The translations under genes and the position numbers were made by a program. The notes beneath the pieces were generated by a model. It searched no databases. It worked only from the letters and a program-made list of their open reading frames with translations, and was not told the origin of the DNA. A DNA stretch of 64,000 bases from CAG-873 sp910578365 (GTDB lineage Bacteria; Bacteroidota; Bacteroidia; Bacteroidales; Muribaculaceae): contig OX620685.1 of NCBI GenBank assembly GCA_951635545.1, positions 992,001 through 1,056,000 of the forward strand, given 5' to 3'. Below are positions 17,850 through 26,438 of this stretch, piece by piece; within the stretch, counting starts at the first letter, position 1; every line of letters starts with the position of its first letter.

Positions 17850-18479
17850 TCAAAGCATGCCTCGCTCCACCAGCGAGGCTATGCGTTCGATGGTGGCGTC
17901 GTCCTTGTTCTTTTCGGGCCGGTATTTGCTTTTGAGGCTTACGCCGAACAGTTTGCCGAAGCCTTGCCAGAACGAGGCCCTGAAACTGCCCATAAAGGCC
18001 TTGACAATGTCGTAGCTCGACTGGTTGGTTTCGCGCTGTATCAGTTTTATCAGCACCTTTGCCTGGTTTTTGCTAAAGCGCTTCAGCACGGGTTTATACT
18101 GCTCGAACAGAGCTTTTTCCATTTGTTTCAGATAGTCCTCGCGCTCTTTTTTGGTAGGAAATGTTTCGATATACTCGTAGGTTTCCAGCAGAGTTTCGGC
18201 TATCAGTTTGGCGTATGGCAGCGTCAGTTTCACGTTGCGTACCGTGCGCCAGTAGAATTCCTCTTCTTTCTTGTTCTTGAATTTACGGGCCGGGTACACC
18301 GGCAGGTCTTTCAGATACAGCACCAGCATGGAGTCGCCCTGCTCGTCGATGCGCCATGTGTAGCCGCGGTATATGCTTTCCACCGGCGAGCCGGGGTCGT
18401 CGAGCGTGCGTTTCCCCCACCCCCCGGAAACGGAGCCGAGCAGCAGAAGCAACAGTAATATGCGGCTGAGTGTGTTCAT
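17850..18479 (-). CDS. DUF4294 exported protein
   Basis: The 209-aa protein has a signal peptide and the DUF4294 core, with YWRTVRNVKLTLPYAKLIAETL followed by a Lys/Glu-rich helix region and RETNQSSYDIVKAFMGSFRASFWQG. It is common in Bacteroidota and functionally uncharacterised. Its start overlaps the xerD stop by four bases (ATGA), placing it third in a pfkA-xerD-DUF4294 transcript. Confidence 0.88.
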   Translation of the reverse strand: MNTLSRILLLLLLLGSVSGGWGKRTLDDPGSPVESIYRGYTWRIDEQGDSMLVLYLKDLPVYPARKFKNKKEEEFYWRTVRNVKLTLPYAKLIAETLLETYEYIETFPTKKEREDYLKQMEKALFEQYKPVLKRFSKNQAKVLIKLIQRETNQSSYDIVKAFMGSFRASFWQGFGKLFGVSLKSKYRPEKNKDDATIERIASLVERGML

Positions 18480-19384
18480 TTTCTGTTTCGCGGATGATAC
18501 ATCAGAATCTCTTCGCGAAGGCGAGTATTGTCGATATGCAGATAAATTTCGGTGGTAGCTATGCTTTCGTGACCCAGCATCTGCTGAATGGCCCTGAGGT
18601 TTGCTCCGCCTTCGAGCAGATGGGTGGCGAACGAGTGGCGCAGTGTATGCGGAGATATACTTTTCTGAACACCGGCCAGGGCCGCAAGTTCACGCACTAT
18701 ATAAAAAACCATTACCCGCGAGAGCCTGTGGCCTCGACGGTTAAGAAACAGATACGGTTCCTCGCCCCGCTTCACAGGCAGTGTGGCTCGCCACGGACGG
18801 TACTCGTCAATCCAGCGCATCGATTCGTCGGACATTGGCACTATACGCTCCTTGGAGCCCTTGCCTGTCACCGCCAAAATGCCGTCGTCGAAGTCCACTC
18901 GGGCTATCTCGAGGTTGCACAGCTCGCTCACACGCAGGCCGCAGCCATACAAAGTTTCGATTATCGCGCGGTTGCGCGGGCCCTCGGGGCGCTCGAGGTC
19001 CACGGCCTCGACCATGGCGTTGATATCCTCCACACTCAGCACATCGGGCAGACGGCGCCCTATGCGTGGGGTATCGATTTTCAGCGTTGGGTCAATATCG
19101 ATAATGCCCTCGAGGTGCAGGAAGCGGTAGAGCGATTTCATGCCCGAGATGATACGGGCCTGCGAGCGCGGAGCTATGCCCAGGTCGTGCAGTTCGGCCA
19201 CAAACTGCTGCAACTGTCCGGCATCGGCGTCGGGCACGGTGGTGCCGACATCCGCCAGACAGTTGCACAATCGGTCGGCGTCGCGCAGATAGGCGTCGCG
19301 TGTATTGGGGCTCAGGCCGCGTTCCAGCAGCAGGTAAGCCTCATAGCTGGCGCGCAAGCGGCGAAACTCCTCGGGTACCTGCAT
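18476..19384 (-). CDS. xerD: Site-specific tyrosine recombinase XerD
   Basis: The 302-aa product has the N-terminal core-binding domain (LLERGLSPNTRDAYLRD) and the catalytic residues of tyrosine recombinases: Arg in GCGLRVSELCNL, HTLRHSFATHLLEGG, LGHESIATTEIYLHID with the nucleophilic Tyr. It resolves chromosome dimers at dif and has normal length. It overlaps pfkA by one base and DUF4294 by four, so the three are tightly coupled. No dif-like site was found here. Confidence 0.94.
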   Translation of the reverse strand: MQVPEEFRRLRASYEAYLLLERGLSPNTRDAYLRDADRLCNCLADVGTTVPDADAGQLQQFVAELHDLGIAPRSQARIISGMKSLYRFLHLEGIIDIDPTLKIDTPRIGRRLPDVLSVEDINAMVEAVDLERPEGPRNRAIIETLYGCGLRVSELCNLEIARVDFDDGILAVTGKGSKERIVPMSDESMRWIDEYRPWRATLPVKRGEEPYLFLNRRGHRLSRVMVFYIVRELAALAGVQKSISPHTLRHSFATHLLEGGANLRAIQQMLGHESIATTEIYLHIDNTRLREEILMYHPRNRK

Positions 19385-20364
19385 CAGATTGACAGGCGTC
19401 GCAGTGTGGTGAGCAGTTCGCGGTTAATGGGCTTGTCGTTCTTTATTGCCTTTGAGAAGGGCACGTACACTATTTCGTCGTTCTTTATGCCAATCATTAC
19501 GTTGCGCTGGTCTTCGAGCAGTGCGTCGATAGCTGCGGCACCCATGCGCGAGGCCAGAATACGGTCGTGGGCAGTAGGCGAGCCTCCTCGCTGCAGGTGG
19601 CCAAGAATCGACACTCGCACGTCGTAGCCGGGATATTCGTTCTTCACTCGTTCGGCCAGGCCCATGGCGCCGCCGGTGACGGGGCTTTCGGCCACAAGCA
19701 CTATCGAGGAGTTCTTGCTCTTGCGGAAACCGTTCTGGATCAGTTCGGCCAGCTGGTCGACCTCGGTGGAGATTTCCGGTATAATGGCAGCCTCTGCGCC
19801 TGAGGCAATGGCACCGTTCAGGGCCAGGAAACCGGCGTCGCGGCCCATAACCTCGATAAAGAACAGGCGTTCGTGGCTGGTGGCTGTGTCGCGGATTTTG
19901 TCGACACACTCCATGATGGTGTTCAGCGCGGTGTCATAGCCTATGGTGGTATCGGTGCCATAGAGGTCGTTGTCGATTGTACCGGGCAGACCGATGATGG
20001 GGAAATTGAATTCGTTGGCGAATACACGGGCACCGGTAAGAGAGCCGTCGCCGCCTATCACCACCAGGGCATCGATGCCGTGACGCATCAGCACGTCGTA
20101 GGCAAGCTGACGGCCTTCGGGAGTGGTGAATTCCTTACAACGGGCCGTTTTGAGTATTGTGCCGCCCTGCTGTATGATATTCGACACGTTCTGGGTGCGG
20201 AAGTCAACAATTTCGTCTGTGATAAGACCACGGTAACCGCGGTATATGCCTTTTACCTTAAGACCTCCGAAAATAGCCGCGCGGGTAACGGCGCGGATAG
20301 CGGCGTTCATACCGGGTGCGTCGCCGCCGGAGGTAAGTATACCTACACATTTTATTTCTGCCAT
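19384..20364 (-). CDS. pfkA: ATP-dependent 6-phosphofructokinase
   Basis: The 326-aa enzyme shows the nucleotide site TSGGDAPGMNAAIRA, the GGDGSLTGA loop, the catalytic PGTIDND and FIEVMGRDAGFLAL. It commits fructose 6-phosphate to glycolysis. The GGDG motif is typical of the ATP-using type. The gene is intact, but an IS1634-family insertion lies 150 bases upstream of its ATG. Its first 38 bases and upstream region exist a second time beyond that IS. The promoter at 20390-20397 is inside the retained copy, so expression should survive. Confidence 0.96.
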   Translation of the reverse strand: MAEIKCVGILTSGGDAPGMNAAIRAVTRAAIFGGLKVKGIYRGYRGLITDEIVDFRTQNVSNIIQQGGTILKTARCKEFTTPEGRQLAYDVLMRHGIDALVVIGGDGSLTGARVFANEFNFPIIGLPGTIDNDLYGTDTTIGYDTALNTIMECVDKIRDTATSHERLFFIEVMGRDAGFLALNGAIASGAEAAIIPEISTEVDQLAELIQNGFRKSKNSSIVLVAESPVTGGAMGLAERVKNEYPGYDVRVSILGHLQRGGSPTAHDRILASRMGAAAIDALLEDQRNVMIGIKNDEIVYVPFSKAIKNDKPINRELLTTLRRLSI

Positions 20365-20514
20365 GGCTGAGTATTGTTAGTTGAAGTTGCAAAAGTACAA
20401 AAAATTTCACAAAACCGAATCTTATGACTTTTGAAAAAATCATAATTTTTTCAGGTCCGATTTTGTGCTGATTTTGCCCGTATACTTGCAGACACTGATT
20501 TATTTTCGTAACTT
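20327..20514. repeat. 188-bp direct repeat, pfkA-side copy
   Basis: This stretch is identical over 188 bases to 22463-22650. It covers the first 38 bases of pfkA, its -7 element and most of an opposite-strand promoter whose -7 box is cut at TAACTT. Direct repeats bordering the inserted IS are read as an unusually long target duplication. Confidence 0.93.
20390..20397 (-). promoter_or_regulatory. -7 element of the pfkA operon
   Basis: The minus strand reads TACTTTTG, 25 bases before the pfkA ATG. An identical copy at 22526-22533 beyond the IS faces the IS. Confidence 0.65.
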
Positions 20515-20603
20515 CCCGAGTTTGGGAGTTATACCATATAACAATCGGGCACTCAGTTGATTATGAGTGTCCGATTGTGCTAACAAATTTCAGTGGCTAA
20601 ATT

Positions 20604-22355
20604 TTAACATTTCTTTAACATTTTGATATACTGTCGCATTTTACGGTTCACTACTATCTGCGTGTCAATGTGTACGTTGGATACCTCGCAACATCTTGAC
20701 TTGAGTTCGGTGGCAGAGTACGCAGGCACATATCCGGTTCCCCTCACCACGTTATAGTCCATTCCCGCAAGGGCGTTGATAATCTGCTCGGTCGAGTATT
20801 GGTGCTCTTCGCTCAGGCCGTCATTGATTTGCTTCTGGAAGGCCTTGAGCAGCAGCAACGCCACAAAGCAGATGGCAAAATGAGCCCGGATCCTGTCTTC
20901 GCGTCGCAGATATACGGGACGTGCATCAAACTCTGTCTTGGTGACCCTGAACAGATGTTCAATCTCATACCGGAAGCCGTTGACGTAAAGTATCTCGCCG
21001 ACCGAGTCCTCAAGTCTGGTAGCCACACAGTTAAGACCGTCCATGGCACTTTCCTTCTCTATCGCCTCCAGATCGAGGCTCATAACACTTTTTTCAGCCA
21101 CTTCACCGTCTGCGGTACAATATGTCGTGGCAATCAGCCTGCGCGGATCCTGTTGCGTCTGACGAGATTTCTCCGATTTTTTCTCTATCATCTTCAACGC
21201 TTTCTCAATGTGCTGTGCACGAAGCTGTCGCTGATACAGAGCGAACTTGGGGGAGAAGGTGACTATCAGTCGTTCTTCGTAATTCTTCACGTTCGAGCGG
21301 TCTTCCTTGAACCAGCGCTCATGGTAATAGAGATGTTCCTTTTCCGATTCAAGGTCAATATCCGATATGTCATAGGTCCGGTCCTCCTTATCTCCAAGTC
21401 TCCTCCAGCCTGTCTTTTCGAGAGCCCATTCCTTCATCAGCTTTGGAAGGCCCGGTATGGACTGTGTCACTATATAGTTCCGTCCCTCCGTAGTATTGTA
21501 CTGTCTGTTGTTGATGCTTGCCAACCCTGCATCTGTGCAGACCACGAACTCGCTGAGATTAAATTCATTTGCAAGTATCTCCTCGAGCGGCTGCAAGGTC
21601 TGCTGCTCGCTTGTGTTGCCGGGATTGATGCAGAACGCAAGAGGAAGTCCGTCCGCATCCATGAACATACCCATCTGTACAATCGGATTAGGACGGTGCT
21701 CCTTTGACTTGCCGTATCTGCGCAGACTGTCTTCCCGTTCTATCTCAAAATAGTAGTTTGTACAGTCGTAGTAGATCACGCCTGTCCTGCGGGACAGTTC
21801 ATTTTTTGTCGCATCATACAGACTCTTCTGCATGGGTGTGATTTCCTTTGCCAGAACCCCCAGGAAGTTGTATATGTCATCAAGCGAGAAATCAGGCGCA
21901 TCGACAAAGTCTGTCAGGCATTCCCTGGTGGCTCGCTTGGAATCGGGGAAAAGGATCCGGCACATCACCAGCTTGCACATGATATCGGCAAAGTCGAACT
22001 TAAAGCGGTGGCGCGCAGTCACCTCTGCCGAGAATCTGGCCATCCCAAGCTTATTGTACAGAGGCAGAAGTACCATGTGGCCGCAATGCACGCTCCTCCA
22101 CTGGCCTGATTCGATCTTTTTATTAGGATTGTACGAGACCATCACAGAGGCCTTGTCCTCCTTTATACTGTCGTTTATCTCCTTTAGTTTCTGGCGGGCC
22201 CATGCCTCGGCATCGGCGCAGCCGTACTTCTCCTTTATATCGGATTCCTTCCCTAATTTCATGTAAACTTTCGTAGAGGTTCCGCCACCCTTTACGCGAA
22301 ATCCCTGCATTATGTAGAAACGGCGATCTTTGCCTTTGCGAATGTCTAAATACAT
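20604..22355 (-). CDS. IS1634-family transposase
   Basis: The 583-aa product has the family landmarks VIYYDCTNYYFEIE (first catalytic Asp), FVVCTDAGLAS (second) and a C-terminal region with IRAHFAICFVALLLLKAF. It has the full expected length with no visible frameshift, so the element may be active. The ATG at 22355 (MYLDIRKGK) is preferred, because an in-frame upstream start would lie before the element's promoter. Confidence 0.9.
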   Translation of the reverse strand: MYLDIRKGKDRRFYIMQGFRVKGGGTSTKVYMKLGKESDIKEKYGCADAEAWARQKLKEINDSIKEDKASVMVSYNPNKKIESGQWRSVHCGHMVLLPLYNKLGMARFSAEVTARHRFKFDFADIMCKLVMCRILFPDSKRATRECLTDFVDAPDFSLDDIYNFLGVLAKEITPMQKSLYDATKNELSRRTGVIYYDCTNYYFEIEREDSLRRYGKSKEHRPNPIVQMGMFMDADGLPLAFCINPGNTSEQQTLQPLEEILANEFNLSEFVVCTDAGLASINNRQYNTTEGRNYIVTQSIPGLPKLMKEWALEKTGWRRLGDKEDRTYDISDIDLESEKEHLYYHERWFKEDRSNVKNYEERLIVTFSPKFALYQRQLRAQHIEKALKMIEKKSEKSRQTQQDPRRLIATTYCTADGEVAEKSVMSLDLEAIEKESAMDGLNCVATRLEDSVGEILYVNGFRYEIEHLFRVTKTEFDARPVYLRREDRIRAHFAICFVALLLLKAFQKQINDGLSEEHQYSTEQIINALAGMDYNVVRGTGYVPAYSATELKSRCCEVSNVHIDTQIVVNRKMRQYIKMLKKC

Positions 22356-22381
22356 ACTTTTATAATTAGAACACGGTAGAA

Positions 22382-22413
22382 CAAAGATACAAAGAAAAAT
22401 TGACTCTACCAAA
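22382..22413 (-). promoter_or_regulatory. Promoter of the IS1634-family transposase
   Basis: On the minus strand TTTG (22410-22413), exactly 20 bases, TATCTTTG (22382-22389), then 26 bases to the ATG at 22355. Confidence 0.7.
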
Positions 22414-22462
22414 TTTAAAGCCAATTATTTACAAATTATTTTTTAATGAAACTCCCAAACTC

Positions 22463-22650
22463 CCGGAGGTAAGTATACCTACACATTTTATTTCTGCCAT
22501 GGCTGAGTATTGTTAGTTGAAGTTGCAAAAGTACAAAAAATTTCACAAAACCGAATCTTATGACTTTTGAAAAAATCATAATTTTTTCAGGTCCGATTTT
22601 GTGCTGATTTTGCCCGTATACTTGCAGACACTGATTTATTTTCGTAACTT
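22463..22650. repeat. 188-bp direct repeat, far copy
   Basis: This is the second copy of 20327-20514. It holds an orphan pfkA promoter (-7 element TACTTTTG, 22526-22533 on the minus strand) and the first 12 codons of pfkA running into the IS. It also holds most of the plus-strand promoter for the aminotransferase, whose -7 element is completed just past the repeat edge. Confidence 0.93.
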
Positions 22651-22652
22651 TG
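22621..22652 (+). promoter_or_regulatory. Promoter of the aminotransferase gene
   Basis: CTTG (22621-22624), 20 bases, then TAACTTTG (22645-22652). The last two bases of the -7 element lie outside the direct repeat, so the copy at 20509-20516 is broken (TAACTTCC). The leader to the ATG at 22800 is about 140 nt. It contains a GCCGGA/TCCGGC hairpin (22689-22703) and no recognisable riboswitch. Confidence 0.7.
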
Positions 22653-22799
22653 CAGTAAAATAAATAAAGTATTTGTCTATAATCTTAAGCCGGAAGCTCC
22701 GGCAACAGGTCAACAAACTCAGCGGATTTTGCGTTTTTTATATAGTTTGAAATTAGCCATAATCCGCAGAATTGCTGCTGCTTTATAACTGTTAAGAAT

Positions 22800-24023
22800 A
22801 TGCCACAAGTATCGGAACGCGGCGAGAGGATGCCCGGCTCGCCAATTCGCCGGCTCGTGCCGTTGGCAAACAAAGCCATTGAGCGCGGCGTAAAAGTATA
22901 TAGGCTGAATATTGGCCAACCCGATGTCCCCACTCCCCCGGAGGCTCTCGAAGCCCTGCGGAATATCGACAGAAAGGTACTGGAATACAGCCCCTCGGAA
23001 GGTTTGCTGTCGCTGCGCAAAAAGCTGCGTGAGTACTACCGCAGATTTAAAATCAACGTCGATGTAGATGATATAATCGTTACCACCGGAGGCTCGGAGG
23101 CGGTTCTGTTTGCCTTTATGGCATGCCTCGACCCGGGCGATGAAATTATTGTGCCCGAACCGGCATACGCCAACTACATGGCTTTCGCCATTTCGGCCGG
23201 CGCAAAAATTGTGACGGTGCCCTCGAACATCGACAATGGATTCGAACTGCCGCCGGTCGAGGAGTTCGAGAAGCTGATTACTCCGCGCACCAAGGGTATA
23301 CTTATCTGCAACCCCAACAACCCCACAGGATATCTCTACACTATGAAGGAGATGCTGCAGATACGCGACATGGTGCTCAAGTACGACCTCTTTCTGTTCT
23401 CCGACGAAGTGTACCGCGAGTTCTGCTACACCGGCGCGCCATATATATCGGCCTTCCACCTGCCCGGCATTGAGGAGAATGTAGTGCTGATCGACTCGGT
23501 ATCGAAGCGCTACAACGAATGCGGCATACGTATTGGCGCACTGATTACCAAGCATAAAGAGCTTAAAAAGAATGTAATGAAATTCTGCCAGGCCCGTCTA
23601 AGCCCGCCTCTGTTGGGCCAGCTGGTAGCCGAAGCCTCGATTGACACATCGCCCGAATACATGCTGGCCACATACAACGAGTATGTGGAGCGCCGCAAGT
23701 TTATGATCGACCAGATTAACCAGATTCCGGGCTGCTACACGCCTATACCTATGGGCGCATTCTACACCGTAGTAAGGCTGCCGGTGGACGATGCCGACAA
23801 ATTCTGCCGCTGGTGCCTGGAAGAGTTCGAGTACGAGGGCCAGACCATATTCATGGCTCCGGCATCGGGCTTCTACACCACCCCCGGCATGGGCAAGAAC
23901 GAGGTGCGCATGGCCTACGTACTGGAAAAAGAGGAGTTGGCCAAGGCACTTTTGGTGCTGCGAAAAGCCCTGGAGGCATACAACGCCGGACAAAGTACAT
24001 CGTCCGACGCAGTCGACCGCTAA
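22800..24023 (+). CDS. PLP-dependent aminotransferase, class I/II
   Basis: The 407-aa enzyme has the fold-type I landmarks YRLNIGQPDVPTPP, VTTGGSEAVLFAF, ICNPNNPTGYLYT, FSDEVYREF and the PLP lysine near residue 236 in DSVSKRYNECG. The C-terminal MGKNEVRMAYVLE is typical of aspartate-type aminotransferases. The exact amino acid cannot be told from sequence. It ends in a four-base convergent overlap with the AraC gene and has a long leader from the promoter at 22621-22652. Confidence 0.9.
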   Translation: MPQVSERGERMPGSPIRRLVPLANKAIERGVKVYRLNIGQPDVPTPPEALEALRNIDRKVLEYSPSEGLLSLRKKLREYYRRFKINVDVDDIIVTTGGSEAVLFAFMACLDPGDEIIVPEPAYANYMAFAISAGAKIVTVPSNIDNGFELPPVEEFEKLITPRTKGILICNPNNPTGYLYTMKEMLQIRDMVLKYDLFLFSDEVYREFCYTGAPYISAFHLPGIEENVVLIDSVSKRYNECGIRIGALITKHKELKKNVMKFCQARLSPPLLGQLVAEASIDTSPEYMLATYNEYVERRKFMIDQINQIPGCYTPIPMGAFYTVVRLPVDDADKFCRWCLEEFEYEGQTIFMAPASGFYTTPGMGKNEVRMAYVLEKEELAKALLVLRKALEAYNAGQSTSSDAVDR

Positions 24024-24931
24024 CTTTTCTGGTACTCGGTTGGCGACATGCCCGTGAGGTGCTTGAAGTATTTGCCAAACGACGACTGATTGCTGAAATT
24101 AAGCATATACGCAACCTGCTGAATGTTCTTGCCTGAATATCGCAGCAGGTTGCGTGCTTCCATAATCACACGGTCATCAATCCAGCGCGATGCCGAACGG
24201 CCTGTGGCTTTCTTCACCAGCAGCGACAGGTATTTGGGCGATATGAACAATTTATCGGCATAGAAAGTTACCGACCGCTCGTTCATGTAGTGCAGCTGCA
24301 GCAGGCGTATGAACTCCTTGACATAGTTGCTGGGTCGGTTGCCCGGAGCCTCCGAGCGCGGACTGTTGTCGGCCAGCTCCTTATAGTAAAACTGCGCCGC
24401 CTGATACACCATGGCCGAAACAAGACTCGATGCGATATTGAGGTCGATTCGCGTATTGGCCTGGTTATGGGCCACATCGTACAGCAGATCGAAATAGCGT
24501 TTGAACAGACGCGACTGTCTGGAGGTGAGCCTGCGCACAGCCGAAGGCTTCTCGAAGGGCACCGACGAAGGCACACTCACGGCAGCATAGTTGATGTTGA
24601 TTTCTTGCAGAAAACTCTGGGCCATAAACAGCAGATACACATCGATGGAGCCACGGTCGACTGCACGTATATTCACAAGCGTGCGGGGCGGAATCACCAT
24701 CATCGAATCCGCCTCCACCCTATAGTAATCCATATTGACTTCGATGTCCACACCGCCCGACATCACCAGCATTACAGCCATACAATCGGTCTGCGCCGGA
24801 TTGTTTTTATCGGGTGCATCGTCGCCATTGGAGCGCATGCGAACTACGGTAACGCATTCGCCGATTTCTCCAAATTCGTCTAACGCCCGCAATTTATCTA
24901 CCACATCCTCGTATTTGACAAGTGTCTTCAT
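24020..24931 (-). CDS. AraC-family transcriptional regulator
   Basis: The 303-aa protein has an N-terminal cupin-like sensor half (DYYRVEADSMMVIPPRTLVNI, about 60-95). A C-terminal double helix-turn-helix shows LHYMNERSVTFYADKLFISPKYLSLLVKK-type spacing, ending in YMLNFSNQSSFGKYFKHLTGMSP. It should respond to a small ligand and activate unlinked genes; no sugar-use genes adjoin it. It is divergent from the MazG-like gene. Confidence 0.92.
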   Translation of the reverse strand: MKTLVKYEDVVDKLRALDEFGEIGECVTVVRMRSNGDDAPDKNNPAQTDCMAVMLVMSGGVDIEVNMDYYRVEADSMMVIPPRTLVNIRAVDRGSIDVYLLFMAQSFLQEININYAAVSVPSSVPFEKPSAVRRLTSRQSRLFKRYFDLLYDVAHNQANTRIDLNIASSLVSAMVYQAAQFYYKELADNSPRSEAPGNRPSNYVKEFIRLLQLHYMNERSVTFYADKLFISPKYLSLLVKKATGRSASRWIDDRVIMEARNLLRYSGKNIQQVAYMLNFSNQSSFGKYFKHLTGMSPTEYQKS

Positions 24932-24957
24932 TTCTTGTTTTGGATAATTTTCTGGTA

Positions 24958-24989
24958 CAAAAGTACACTATTTTATTCCGATATGCAAT
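24958..24989 (-). promoter_or_regulatory. Promoter of the AraC-type regulator
   Basis: The minus strand carries TTG (24986-24988), 20 bases, TACTTTTG (24958-24965), then 26 bases to the ATG. Confidence 0.65.
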
Positions 24990-25062
24990 AGCAGGGCATA
25001 TTTAGGCGAATTTTAGGCCAGAATAGGGGCACAATCTGCAAATTATTTTGTAGTTTTGTGAT

Positions 25063-25398
25063 ATGAAACAGCAAGAACAAGATTTGTCGATTGCCCAAAT
25101 ACAGCAGACAGTCGACAGTTGGATTGCGGGCACCGGAGCCGGATATTTCTCGCCGCTGACCAACACAGCGATTCTGGCCGAAGAATGTGGAGAAATCGCC
25201 TCTATAATGGCCCGGCGCTACGGCGACCAGCGTGCCAAACAGTCCGACGACGTGAGCGACACCGCCCTGGCCGACGAAATGGCCGACCTGATGTGGGTGC
25301 TCTGCGCCCTGGCCAACCAGACCGGCATCGACTTGCAGCTGGCTTTCAAAAACAATCTGCTCAAAAAAAATGTTAGAGATGGCAGAAGATTCTCATAA
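25063..25398 (+). CDS. MazG-like nucleotide pyrophosphohydrolase
   Basis: The 111-aa all-alpha protein has the metal-binding pairs of the MazG/dUTPase-like superfamily: ILAEECGEIAS and LADEMADLMWVLCALAN. Such enzymes hydrolyse non-canonical or excess NTPs to NMP and pyrophosphate. A TAGTTTTG element at 25051-25058 lies only four bases before the ATG, so the transcript may have almost no leader. deoC follows after 39 bases, suggesting a nucleotide-salvage pair. Confidence 0.88.
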   Translation: MKQQEQDLSIAQIQQTVDSWIAGTGAGYFSPLTNTAILAEECGEIASIMARRYGDQRAKQSDDVSDTALADEMADLMWVLCALANQTGIDLQLAFKNNLLKKNVRDGRRFS

Positions 25399-25437
25399 AT
25401 AATTATTTACACCAACAATATAAAACACTTTACCGTA

Positions 25438-26325
25438 ATGAGCGACAAGTATCACGACGCCGTGGCCCAGAGCCACGTGCTTGAAGACGATGTAAAAGTA
25501 TCGGCCGAGGTCGCAAAAATCCTCGCCGACCACATGGAAGAGAACAACACCCCGGAGGTGTGGAAATTCCTTTTCAATACTATTGACCTCACAACCCTCA
25601 ACGCCACTGACTCGCCCCGTTCGGTAGCCGACTTTGTGGAACGCGTAAACGCTTTCGACGAAGAATATCCCGAACTCAAAAATGTAGCCGCTATCTGCGT
25701 ATATCCTAACTTCGCCCAAGTGGTGCGCACTGTACTCGATGTGAGCGATGTGGATATAGCCTGCGTTTCGGGCGGATTCCCCTCGTCGCAGACTTTCGCC
25801 GAAGTAAAGGTAGCAGAAACAGCTCTGGCTGTTGACGGCGGTGCCGACGAAATCGACATTGTACTCAACCTGGGCAACTTCCTCGACGGTGACTACGAAG
25901 AGGTATGCGACGAAATTGCCGAGCAGAAGGCAGCCTGCCGCGACGCCCGCCTGAAAGTAATCCTTGAATCGGGCGCGCTGAAAACCGCCGCCAACATCAA
26001 GGCAGCATCTATATTGTCGATGTACGCCGGAGCCGACTTCCTCAAAACGTCAACCGGCAAAGGCTATCCCGGCGCAAGTCTTGAGGCCGCATATGTAATG
26101 GCTCTGGCCATAAAGGAATACTATGAAAAGACCGGCACAATGATAGGTTTCAAGGCCGCCGGAGGTGTTTCCACCACCGAGGATGCCGTGAAGTACTACA
26201 CCATCATCAAGAGCGTACTCGGCGAAAAATGGCTCACCAATGAGTATTTCCGCCTCGGCGCCAGCCGTCTGGCCAACAACCTGCTCAGTGACATCCTGGG
26301 CAAAGAAACCAAGTTCTTCATATAA
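25438..26325 (+). CDS. deoC: Deoxyribose-phosphate aldolase
   Basis: The 295-aa enzyme splits deoxyribose 5-phosphate into glyceraldehyde 3-phosphate and acetaldehyde. The Schiff-base lysine is seen in FLKTSTGKGYPGAS, and the second lysine in IGFKAAGGVSTTEDA; EIDIVLNLGNF marks the family. It is longer than the E. coli enzyme because of about 40 extra N-terminal residues, as usual in Bacteroidota. It probably shares a transcript with the MazG-like gene and ends at a strong terminator. Confidence 0.95.
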   Translation: MSDKYHDAVAQSHVLEDDVKVSAEVAKILADHMEENNTPEVWKFLFNTIDLTTLNATDSPRSVADFVERVNAFDEEYPELKNVAAICVYPNFAQVVRTVLDVSDVDIACVSGGFPSSQTFAEVKVAETALAVDGGADEIDIVLNLGNFLDGDYEEVCDEIAEQKAACRDARLKVILESGALKTAANIKAASILSMYAGADFLKTSTGKGYPGASLEAAYVMALAIKEYYEKTGTMIGFKAAGGVSTTEDAVKYYTIIKSVLGEKWLTNEYFRLGASRLANNLLSDILGKETKFFI

Positions 26326-26343
26326 TCAAGAATTTGTATCATA

Positions 26344-26392
26344 ATTGAACTGCGCCACGAAAATTACGTTTAATTTTCGTGGCGCAGTTCAA
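26344..26392. terminator. Bidirectional terminator after deoC
   Basis: A near-perfect inverted repeat of about 22 bp arms (ATTGAACTGCGCCACGAAAA and its complement) lies between convergent deoC and ferritin genes, with A/T tracts inside the arms. Confidence 0.8.
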
Positions 26393-26438
26393 TTTGCGGC
26401 AAGCCGCTACTGTTGTCAGCTAAAAACATAAACTTTGC

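Larger units (their letters stand above)
20515..22462 (-). mobile_element. IS1634-family insertion sequence (1948 bp)
   Basis: The element is bounded by 13-bp inverted repeats GAGTTTGGGAGTT (20518-20530, complement at 22450-22462) and flanked by the 188-bp direct repeat. It carries one transposase gene, its own promoter and a strong hairpin (20542-20555 with 20564-20577) after the transposase stop. That hairpin could block read-through into pfkA. IS1634-type elements are known for long, variable-length target duplications, which this flank fits. Confidence 0.88.

Noticed and set aside
18470..19627. 385-codon frame opposite xerD and pfkA
   Set aside because: Antisense shadow; it spans the overlap of two well-supported genes.
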